Shown here in pieces: positions 1 to 5,984 of a DNA stretch of 8,609 bases. Under the pieces are notes generated by a model that saw only the letters and a list, made by a program, of their open reading frames with translations, was not told the origin of the DNA and ran no database searches. The stretch lies in contig JASHRB010000253.1 of the NCBI GenBank assembly GCA_030037575.1, forward strand, positions 1 through 8,609, in the 5' to 3' direction. The position numbers and the translations under genes were made by a program. Position 1 is the first letter of the stretch. The number at the start of each line of letters is the position of its first letter. This DNA is from Candidatus Sulfotelmatobacter sp. (lineage in GTDB: Bacteria; Acidobacteriota; Terriglobia; Terriglobales; Acidobacteriaceae).

Positions 1-2
1 GA

Positions 3-167
3 ACGGGCGATCCGCTCCCCCGCCCGCATTCTCCAAGCCGGTTCTCGTGCAAGAGAAGAAGCATCTCGCCCGTTCAGATTCCCCAGCTTCTTAATCGCTT
101 TTCGCAAGCCAACATCTTTTCCTTCAATCACATCGAATACCGGGGCGATATTGCGGAGAGAGCATGA
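3..167 (+). CDS. C-terminal fragment of an upstream gene (product unknown)
   Basis: A reading frame enters from the left edge and stays open for 54 codons. It ends in TGA at 165-167, sharing ATGA with the start of the glycosyltransferase. The last residues include NRFSQANIFSFNHIEYRGD, which looks like ordinary protein, and third codon positions are mostly G or C. The 4-base overlap is typical of translationally coupled genes in an operon, so this is probably another gene of the glycan locus. I do not recognise the family from this tail. A second frame is also open at the edge but stops at 92-94, so the assignment is not secure. Confidence 0.45.
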   Translation, partial: TGDPLPRPHSPSRFSCKRRSISPVQIPQLLNRFSQANIFSFNHIEYRGDIAERA

Positions 168-1798
168 AAATCTGTCTTGTGACCACCTTCCCACCCAGCC
201 AGGGTGGATTAAGTGAGTATGGGCTGCATATCGCTCAAGAATTGCGGCGCGATTCTTTTCTCAGTTTCACCATACTTGCCGACAAGATTTCTTCTGAGGA
301 GCCCGAGTGCGAGGACTTCAATGTCTTGCGATGCTGGTCATTCGACGATGCTTTGAGCTGTGTTCGCCTCTTGAAAGAACTGCGGAAGTTGAAACCGGAC
401 GTTGTATGGTTCAACCTGCTGTTCAGCACTTTCGGCCGCAATCCTCTGAATGCATTTCTGGGATTGCTCACCCCCATGCTCGCTCGCTTGAGCGGATACT
501 ACACCCACGTAACTTTGCACCATCTGATGGATACGGTGGACCTCGAAGACGCTGGAGTGCGGTATCAGCGAGCCTACCGCTGGGCGGGCGCCATTGCGAC
601 CAGAGTGCTGCTGCTGGCCAATTCGGTCTCCGTCTTGATGCCCGGCTATCGCCAAATCCTGCTCGAAAAATATGGCCGCAACAATGTCCATTTACGCTCG
701 CACGGCATTCTTACGGCCAGCCCCGAATACCCTGATTTCTCCAGGCGGGGTAACCCCGAACACCGAATTCTGGCGTTCGGGAAGTGGGGCACCTACAAAC
801 GCCTCGAGTTGATGATTAAAGCCTTTGCGATTGTTTCTCAAACTCTGCCGACGGCGCGGCTTGTAATCAGCGGAGGCGATCACCCTCTGGCTGCGGGCTA
901 CGTCGAATCGGTGAGGAAGGAACACGAGGGCAGTCCGGCAATCGAGTTCATCGGTTACGTTCCCGAAGATCAATTGCCTGTGCTCTTCCAAAGCGCAACC
1001 GTTGCCGTGATGCCCTATTCTTCCTCGACCGGGTGCAGCGGCGTTGCCCACCTGGCTTGCGCCTATGGCGTTCCCATCGTCTGCGCCGACCTTCCCGATT
1101 TCCGGCAGATGGCCGAGGGCGAGGGAATAGCAATCGAGTTCTATCAGCCCGGGGACGCACCCGATTTAGCGCAATGCCTCATTCGCTTCCTGACGAATCC
1201 GGCAAAGCAGGAGGAGATGGCGGCGCAGAATTATTTCACCGCTCTGCGCATGACCATGCCCGCCATCGTGCAGAAGTATCTCCGCCACTTCGAGCTCGAT
1301 CAGCGCGCAGAAACGCTGCGGCAAATCACGCGCTTCAGAAGGCTACCGAGCTGGGTTCCATCGAAAACCATTCTGCTGCGCAGAATCACCCGCAACTCCG
1401 GCGGCTTGATCTACCGCTCCGCTTTTCATTGGCCTCGAGCCATGCGAGGCATGGGCAGGCCGTTATTGCACGACCACGGTAACCGTGGTGGAAAGCTCGG
1501 TGGATCCCGAACTCCCCGTGATGGTGATGGGATAGCTCAAAGAAGAAACCTCCCCGACGGTGTTAGCAACGCCCGCTTGTGGAGCAGCCCTACCTCCGCA
1601 GGAGGCGCCAACCATGCCAATGCCGAAAATCACGGCCATGGCAAGGACGTGCATCCGGCGCCGCCTGCCCGCGCCGCCGATAAAAGCCAAGCCGGCGATT
1701 GCCAAGGAGAACAACCAGCTGGCGTAAAAAGGGAGCGATTTTCTGCGCTGGGCCGCATTCCACCGCCGAGCGGCAACGGGAGCAATGGTGAGGGTTGA
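164..1798 (+). CDS. GT4-type (GT-B fold) glycosyltransferase with an antisense-encoded C-terminal extension
   Basis: This probably transfers a sugar from a nucleotide-sugar donor to a lipid-linked or polymer acceptor on the cytoplasmic side of the membrane. The start is supported by GGAG at 155-158, 5 nt upstream, and by the ATGA overlap with the preceding frame. Residues 1-20 carry the N-terminal glycine-rich loop (FPPSQGGLSEYG) of GT4 enzymes. Residues 200-310 form the donor-binding half: RILAFGKWGTYKRLELMIKA, then LVISGG, then EFIGYVPEDQLPVLFQSA, then MPYSSSTGCSGVAHLACAYG. The usual EX7E acid/nucleotide site is altered, with Ser/Thr/Gly and His-Leu where the two Glu are expected. The recognisable family portion ends near residue 385-430. 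Residues 434-544 lie entirely antisense to the hydrolase gene and are low-complexity (Gly, Arg, Asn, Pro), so they are probably a read-through tail left by a lost stop. Donor and acceptor cannot be told. Confidence 0.85.
   Translation: MKICLVTTFPPSQGGLSEYGLHIAQELRRDSFLSFTILADKISSEEPECEDFNVLRCWSFDDALSCVRLLKELRKLKPDVVWFNLLFSTFGRNPLNAFLGLLTPMLARLSGYYTHVTLHHLMDTVDLEDAGVRYQRAYRWAGAIATRVLLLANSVSVLMPGYRQILLEKYGRNNVHLRSHGILTASPEYPDFSRRGNPEHRILAFGKWGTYKRLELMIKAFAIVSQTLPTARLVISGGDHPLAAGYVESVRKEHEGSPAIEFIGYVPEDQLPVLFQSATVAVMPYSSSTGCSGVAHLACAYGVPIVCADLPDFRQMAEGEGIAIEFYQPGDAPDLAQCLIRFLTNPAKQEEMAAQNYFTALRMTMPAIVQKYLRHFELDQRAETLRQITRFRRLPSWVPSKTILLRRITRNSGGLIYRSAFHWPRAMRGMGRPLLHDHGNRGGKLGGSRTPRDGDGIAQRRNLPDGVSNARLWSSPTSAGGANHANAENHGHGKDVHPAPPARAADKSQAGDCQGEQPAGVKRERFSALGRIPPPSGNGSNGEG
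1432..1450. terminator. Small hairpin at the convergent gene junction
   Basis: GCCTCG at 1432-1437 pairs with CGAGGC at 1445-1450, with a 7-nt loop. It lies 12 nt beyond the stop of the minus-strand hydrolase gene and inside the 3' part of the glycosyltransferase frame. No T-run follows on either strand, so it is at best a weak bidirectional transcript-end structure. Confidence 0.25.
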
Positions 1799-3319
1799 AG
1801 TTGATGCTCCCGAGCCCGGCGTTATGCTGCCCGGCGAAAATGAACAACTGAGCGTGCTCGGCAGACGGCCGCAGGAGAGCGCGATCGGCGTATTCGAAGT
1901 TCCAGATTCGATTGCCGCGGTCACCGTAACCGTTCCCGATTTTCCCCTGGGCAACGTCAGAGCCTTTGGCACCGCAGTAAAGGCGATCGTAGCTGGAGTC
2001 GCGGGTGGAGCAGGAACCGTGGGGGGGATCGTGCTGGGGCAACTTGGAGCGTAATTGACAGATGCGGTGATCTGGTTCGAGAACGAGGGTTTGCCAACCG
2101 CCTGCACGAACAGCTGATAGTTGCCGCCCGGAATGGGAAACCCGCAGAGATTGAGCGAATGAACTCCGGTCGAAATATCCGAGAGCGACATTAGATTTTG
2201 ACCGTCCGTACTGATGTACACGACATAATGATCGACCGTATTCTCGTCGCCGCTGATGGCCCATTGCAATGAATTTGCACTCACCGACGGAGTCAGAGAG
2301 AAGCAATTGGAAATTCCGCTTTCAATCTCTGTCGCTTCTTCGTAATCATTCCAGGTCACGATCTGCATGTAGGGAAGCGGGTTTCCGGAGTTGTAAAGGC
2401 CGTTGATTTCAGAAAATGTTTGCAGCCAAGTCTGGCCGCACTGTTGCGACATGATGCGATCCGTTCCCCAGGATGCCAGCGTGTCGTTAAAGCCCTTGTA
2501 GGTCGCGCCGAAGGTAGCCTCCCCGGGATACGACATTCCCGCCTGATAAAAGCTGGTCAGATACGGCAAGCCGTAATCGCTCGCCGTAGGCATGACCCAG
2601 GAGTAGCTGCCTTCGGTAAAATCGGCAGTAAAGCCGCTGTTGTTCTGAAAAATCAGCGCCGGCTGCGTGCTCAGCTCCGCCAGAGCAGCGCTCCAACTCA
2701 CGGAAGGATAAGAAAGATTCACATTGAATTGCGTGATCATCGGTTTCCCCTGCAGCGTCATATATGCGGGCGAGGGGAAATAGGTTTTTTCCATGTATTG
2801 CAGATCGTTGATCAGCGCTTGCTGGGGCGAGCAACCCGGGCACGAGAACCACTCGATTGCGCCCTGGTCGATCATGAGGGCAAAGCTAAAACCGGGATGC
2901 GTCTCGGCCTGCGCCATTATCTGGAGCGCCGCCTGATCCATCGAATTGCCCGGCCCATACCAATCGAGAATCACTCCGTCGATGCCGCGGCTGACCATGT
3001 CGTTGATCTGGGCCGCAACTTCTGTCGGATTGGTGGAGTTGTATCCGATATTCATGTGGTTGGACTGGCCGAACCAGAGAACCATGTGAGCATAAACTTT
3101 CGTGGTCGCACCCGGGTAAAGCAGCGTGTGAACATCAACCTTGCTCACATTTCCGGCGCCGAGATCGCCGTTGGGCAAGGTTGTAAAATCGTTCGCGGCG
3201 CTTGTGTTGTTGGAGGTTTGAGCGCCTAGAGTTGTAGTGGGCACCACGTACGAAGAACTGGCAGCCAATGAGCTCGCAAGCGCGAGCAGAACTGCAACAC
3301 CAAAATAGCCATTTCGCAT
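1463..3319 (-). CDS. Secreted GH71/GH99-like glycoside hydrolase with FN3-like and Ig-like domains and C-terminal membrane module
   Basis: This looks like an exported or surface-held glycan-active enzyme. Residues 1-20 are a Sec signal peptide. Residues about 63-340 resemble a GH71/GH99-type TIM barrel: KVYAHMVLWFG at the first strand, RGIDGVILDWYGPG at 111-124, and QIVTWNDYEEATEIESG at 319-335, where the TWN(D/E)-acidic motif is expected in these families. E327 and E328 are candidate catalytic acids. Residues 341-425 look FN3-like (VDHYVVYIS, YQLFVQAVG). A Pro-rich linker at 427-443 leads to an Ig-like domain at 445-515. Then come a hydrophobic segment (529-549), GRRRR (551-555), a second hydrophobic segment ending in a lipobox-like GASC (571-574), and a beta tail ending TTVTVVVQ. 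GAGG lies 4 nt before the start. The last 111 codons overlap the glycosyltransferase frame antisense. The fold call is moderately sure; the substrate is unknown. Confidence 0.75.
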   Translation of the reverse strand: MRNGYFGVAVLLALASSLAASSSYVVPTTTLGAQTSNNTSAANDFTTLPNGDLGAGNVSKVDVHTLLYPGATTKVYAHMVLWFGQSNHMNIGYNSTNPTEVAAQINDMVSRGIDGVILDWYGPGNSMDQAALQIMAQAETHPGFSFALMIDQGAIEWFSCPGCSPQQALINDLQYMEKTYFPSPAYMTLQGKPMITQFNVNLSYPSVSWSAALAELSTQPALIFQNNSGFTADFTEGSYSWVMPTASDYGLPYLTSFYQAGMSYPGEATFGATYKGFNDTLASWGTDRIMSQQCGQTWLQTFSEINGLYNSGNPLPYMQIVTWNDYEEATEIESGISNCFSLTPSVSANSLQWAISGDENTVDHYVVYISTDGQNLMSLSDISTGVHSLNLCGFPIPGGNYQLFVQAVGKPSFSNQITASVNYAPSCPSTIPPTVPAPPATPATIAFTAVPKALTLPRGKSGTVTVTAAIESGTSNTPIALSCGRLPSTLSCSFSPGSITPGSGASTSTLTIAPVAARRWNAAQRRKSLPFYASWLFSLAIAGLAFIGGAGRRRRMHVLAMAVIFGIGMVGASCGGRAAPQAGVANTVGEVSSLSYPITITGSSGSTELSTTVTVVVQ

Positions 3320-3484
3320 CGGTCCTCAGGGGCGGAGTAAGCCGAGGATCTTGCACACGGCAGCCACAAAGAGAAAAGGCGCCCGCCTGTAGATTTCCTC
3401 TTCGCCGGCTTGTTCTTAACTTGGTCTTGCTGGGACTTTCTGGGAATGGAGTGAGCTTACGTCGGAAGATCCAAAATAATGAAG

Positions 3485-3514
3485 ATTACAATAGGGTAGG
3501 AACCTTAGTGTTAA
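3485..3514 (-). promoter_or_regulatory. Candidate sigma70-type promoter for the GH-like gene
   Basis: On the minus strand TTAACA (3509-3514) is followed after 18 nt by TGTAAT (3485-3490). Each hexamer matches the consensus at five of six positions, but the -10 lacks the highly conserved second-position A. The leader to the start at 3319 would be about 155-160 nt. This is a pattern match only. Confidence 0.3.
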
Positions 3515-3684
3515 CTGGGAATGGGTAGCGGCTGAATTCGAATCTCGCAACTGCGGATTCGTAGCCACACACGCAATACTCTCGCCGGTCATCGCCAGAA
3601 TCAAGATCAAAACGCAGGCGCTCCCCTGGAAATGCTCGAAACCCGCGAGTCTGCACGGCCTCACGTTCCGGCCGTCCAGCAATG

Positions 3685-3703
3685 CTTAAAGGTACTTAAA
3701 GGT
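3685..3703. repeat. Tandem CTTAAAGGT pair
   Basis: CTTAAAGGT occurs at 3685-3693 and 3695-3703, separated by one A. The pair lies 9 nt past the stop of the DUF5666-like gene, in its 3' untranslated region. Its function is unknown and it may be a chance duplication. Confidence 0.5.
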
Positions 3704-3711
3704 GATACCGG

Positions 3712-4641
3712 CTAATGATTGGGTGAACTCAAGCTCACGCTGCGAGCCACATAGCGGCTTCCATCATAGCGAGTCACGGCGGTGATATCGGCGGATTCGC
3801 GCAGGTTCTGGTCCGGAGGAAGCAGCGACGAATTGAAATAGATTTCGTAGGTTTTGTTGTCGGTCGACGAAGTGATCGTTATCAGACCCAGCCGAAGGTC
3901 GAGCTCCGTGACCCGGCCAGTAAAGGTGAAGTTCTCTCCCGGGATGGCAAGCACGGAGATCTCCCGGGCAATGTCGCGGCCATCCGGTTGTGGGCCGAAT
4001 TTGATTGCCACCATTGTTCCAGGAATCAGTTCGCCAGCCGAAAGCGCATGGCTGCCTTGAACGATCTTGGTTTCTGGAGTAAGACGCACTTGCAAAGGCC
4101 GCGGCGAAAGTACATCCTGCAATAGAAGCTCGCCCCGGTCACTTCGGTAGACAGTCACGATACCCCGGCTTTCGCCCCCCAATGAAGTGGTTTTTACTCG
4201 AATCGCTTTGGCGAAAACGGTGCTTCCGTCGAGAATCGTATCCACATAGACGCGCTCGCCGGAGTGCAGATCGGAAGTCGAACCGGCATTGGTTCCGAGA
4301 TAGATACGCGTGCGTGGATCGAAGGCGATCCTCATCTTCCCGCCGCCGAACACCTGAACCGTGATTTCATCTTGCACTCGGTCGAGTTTCTCGATCGTCC
4401 CCCCAATGAGGCTCGCTTTTGCCGGGGGGAGCGTGGGCAAGTCGGGAAGCAAGCTGGCGGGATCCACGGGGATGCCTGCATCGTTCGCGGATGAATCGGA
4501 CGCCTCGCTTGATGCGGGCCTATCATTCGCGGAAGAAACCGCCGTGGGCGAAACCACGTTTGGCGAAGGCATCTGTGCCCGAGCACTTGCGGTCCCGGAG
4601 CAAACCGCAACTCCCGTAAGAACAAGAAACAACTTGTACAT
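3712..4641 (-). CDS. Secreted DUF5666-like protein with three OB/beta-barrel-like units
   Basis: The protein has a Sec signal peptide (residues 1-22, cut near ASARA/Q), then a Ser/Ala/Pro-rich disordered stretch (24-75). Three related all-beta units of about 70 residues follow. Unit 1 (78-149) runs from LIGGTIEKLD through EITVQVFGGGKMRIAFDPRT to VFAKAIRV. Unit 2 (156-230) has RGIVTVYRSDRGELLLQDV and ends DIAREISVLAI. Unit 3 (238-304) has FTGRVTELDLRLGLITITSS and ends YVARSVSL. The G.V..ld...g.itv pattern, a threonine/charge turn, and a closing 'va..i.v' strand are what I know from DUF5666-type OB-fold repeats, common in acidobacterial secreted proteins. No catalytic motif is visible; binding or scaffolding in the periplasm is a guess. 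GGGG lies a short distance upstream of the ATG. It is transcribed divergently from the TPR gene. Confidence 0.75.
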   Translation of the reverse strand: MYKLFLVLTGVAVCSGTASARAQMPSPNVVSPTAVSSANDRPASSEASDSSANDAGIPVDPASLLPDLPTLPPAKASLIGGTIEKLDRVQDEITVQVFGGGKMRIAFDPRTRIYLGTNAGSTSDLHSGERVYVDTILDGSTVFAKAIRVKTTSLGGESRGIVTVYRSDRGELLLQDVLSPRPLQVRLTPETKIVQGSHALSAGELIPGTMVAIKFGPQPDGRDIAREISVLAIPGENFTFTGRVTELDLRLGLITITSSTDNKTYEIYFNSSLLPPDQNLRESADITAVTRYDGSRYVARSVSLSSPNH

Positions 4642-4812
4642 ATCCGTCCCCAGCCTGCCAACTTTTTCGAGGCGCCAGTTGGATGCCCAAGGCGGTTGTA
4701 AGGTAGCCGGGCGCGCAGAGAAAAAGAATCGCTAAGAACGGCAAACCATCGGCGCTTCACCGCATCTCAACAGCGCTGCGGCATTCATCTCAAGATTCAA
4801 AGGTGGCGGGGA
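4642..4812. promoter_or_regulatory. Divergent promoter spacer between the DUF5666-like and TPR genes
   Basis: These 171 bp separate two divergent genes, so they must hold start signals for both. I could not find a convincing -35/-10 pair on either strand. AGGTGG at 4801-4806 and GGGGA just before 4813 are possible ribosome-binding sites for the TPR gene. An inverted repeat (4658-4682) sits next to the minus-strand start. Confidence 0.45.
4658..4682. repeat. Inverted repeat CCAACT-13-AGTTGG
   Basis: CCAACT at 4658-4663 pairs with AGTTGG at 4677-4682 across a 13-nt loop. An alternative small hairpin, TTGG-ATGC-CCAA (4679-4690), overlaps its right arm. The location, 17 nt upstream of the minus-strand start codon, fits an operator or a leader structure. 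Short palindromes like this also arise by chance. Confidence 0.35.
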
Positions 4813-5946
4813 ATGGCCTGGAAGAATGTAACGCTCGTGAGCGTGATCGCTGCTCTCGTCGGCTGGTGCTCAGCTGCGCGTGCAGGCGAGATCAAGATTA
4901 CCCTGCCGAGGAGCAGCCATCTGACTCCCGTCCAGAGATTGAATCAAAAAGGGGTCGAAGCCATTCGCAAACGTGCCTATCAGAAAGCGGAGGGTTATTT
5001 CTACAAAGCTTATCTCCTCGATCCCGATGATCCCTTCACCCTGAACAATCTTGGTTATATCTCCGAACTCCAGAGCCAATTGGACCGTGCGCAGAACTTC
5101 TACAAATTGGCGGGCCAACAAGCAACCGACGCTGTCGTCGCCCTGGCCAGCTCCCCCCGCGTGCAGGGGTGGTCGATCAAGGAAGCGCTCGCCATCCCCG
5201 ATCTTCCGTTCGAGATCGACCACGACAACGTGCAGGCGGTTGGCATGTTGTCGAAAGGGCTCGCGCCCGAAGCCGATCTTTTCCTCACCGAAGCTCTCGA
5301 AAAAGATCCCAGCAATGTTTTCACTTTGAACAATCTTGGAGTGGCCAAGGAAATGGAAGGCGAGTCGCAGGCGGCGCTCAAGCTTTACGATCAGGCCGCG
5401 GCCACCGGCTCGAGCGCCCCGGCAATCGTGACCCTGAACCCCGTTTGGCGAGGCAAGCCGGCCAGCGAGATGGCCGAGCGAAACGCCAGGAATCTGCGGG
5501 CGCGCCTGGCGAGCCGGAGGGGCACCGAAGCCCAACTGGCGGAATTGAACATTCGTGGCGTGTTAGCCTTGAACCGGAATGATCTGCGTGACGCGGAACA
5601 GGACTTCCGTGCTGCATTTGCGCTGGATCCGGACAACGCGTTTGCTGCAAATAACGTTGGCTATTTGTCCGAAATCCAGGGCGACCGGGAGACTGCGGAG
5701 TTCTATTACGGCAAAGCGCAGATGCTGCCCGGCGCGAACCTCAAGGTAGGTCTAGCCACTCGAAGTTCCGCTGAGGGTTCGCCCCTGTCCCTGGTTGCCT
5801 CGGAAAACGGCTCCCAGGTCCAAGTCAAGGTCGCGCAGGAGCAGCGCATTCGGCGCGCGCAACATGCGCCGGTGGCGCTGTTTCATCGTGACAATACTCC
5901 AGTGCAGGAACCTGGAAGCCCGCCGGGCTCGGCTCCGCAGCCCTGA
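4813..5946 (+). CDS. Secreted TPR protein built of three long TPR-plus-linker units
   Basis: A Sec signal peptide (residues 1-24, cut near ARA/G) implies a periplasmic protein. Three tandem TPR pairs follow at about 43-100, 137-197 and 243-303. Each contains the same signature at its centre: LDPDDPFTLNNLGYISE, KDPSNVFTLNNLGVAKE and LDPDNAFAANNVGYLSE. After each pair comes a related non-TPR stretch of about 40 residues with a 'V.L......G....E.A' pattern (VVALASSPRVQGWSIKEA; IVTLNPVWRGKPASEMAE; KVGLATRSSAEGSPLS). The tail (345-377) is basic, then Pro/Gly/Ser-rich. TPRs bind partner proteins, and such proteins often accompany polysaccharide assembly or outer-membrane export systems. The partner is not identifiable here. 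The gene is convergent with the flippase gene, 38 bp away, with no clear terminator between. Confidence 0.85.
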   Translation: MAWKNVTLVSVIAALVGWCSAARAGEIKITLPRSSHLTPVQRLNQKGVEAIRKRAYQKAEGYFYKAYLLDPDDPFTLNNLGYISELQSQLDRAQNFYKLAGQQATDAVVALASSPRVQGWSIKEALAIPDLPFEIDHDNVQAVGMLSKGLAPEADLFLTEALEKDPSNVFTLNNLGVAKEMEGESQAALKLYDQAAATGSSAPAIVTLNPVWRGKPASEMAERNARNLRARLASRRGTEAQLAELNIRGVLALNRNDLRDAEQDFRAAFALDPDNAFAANNVGYLSEIQGDRETAEFYYGKAQMLPGANLKVGLATRSSAEGSPLSLVASENGSQVQVKVAQEQRIRRAQHAPVALFHRDNTPVQEPGSPPGSAPQP

Positions 5947-5984
5947 AGGTCGATTGCCGGGAAATCTGGGAGCGCTCTGCATCT

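Larger units (their letters stand above)
3320..3711. other. Gene-free stretch between two minus-strand genes
   Basis: No convincing gene is present in these 392 bp. The stretch holds a candidate promoter for the hydrolase-like gene (3485-3514) and two copies of CTGGGAATGG at 3440-3449 and 3515-3524. It also holds an inverted repeat, ACGGCC at 3655-3660 with GGCCGT at 3670-3675, and a tandem CTTAAAGGT pair beside the stop of the upstream minus-strand gene. The separation suggests that the two minus-strand genes are transcribed independently. The 88-codon minus-strand frame at 3416-3682 has no family-like features. Confidence 0.6.

Noticed and set aside
2..94. Second open frame at the left edge ending in TAA at 92-94
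   Set aside because: It is also plausible as a C-terminus, but it leaves a 69-bp gap, whereas the other frame gives the ATGA overlap with the glycosyltransferase.
2420..3229. Plus-strand open frame of 269 codons
   Set aside because: It is fully antisense to the hydrolase-like gene, with Arg/His/Gly-rich composition and no domain pattern; a shadow of codon bias.
3416..3682. Minus-strand 88-codon frame in the gene-free stretch
   Set aside because: It has no ribosome-binding site that I could see, no domain, and a composition unlike the neighbouring genes; the candidate promoter also falls inside it.
4690..4740. Possible -35/-10 pairs in the divergent spacer (for example TTGTAA and TACCTT)
   Set aside because: No pair had both reasonable hexamers and 16-18 nt spacing.
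4870..5535. Minus-strand open frame of 221 codons
   Set aside because: It is antisense to the TPR gene, which has clear repeats and a signal peptide; the mirror frame has neither.
5915..5945. GC-rich inverted repeats at the TPR gene's 3' end (AGCCC/GGGCT arms)
   Set aside because: The stems are only 5 bp, lie in coding sequence for the Pro-rich tail, and are not followed by a T-run, so a terminator is not supported.
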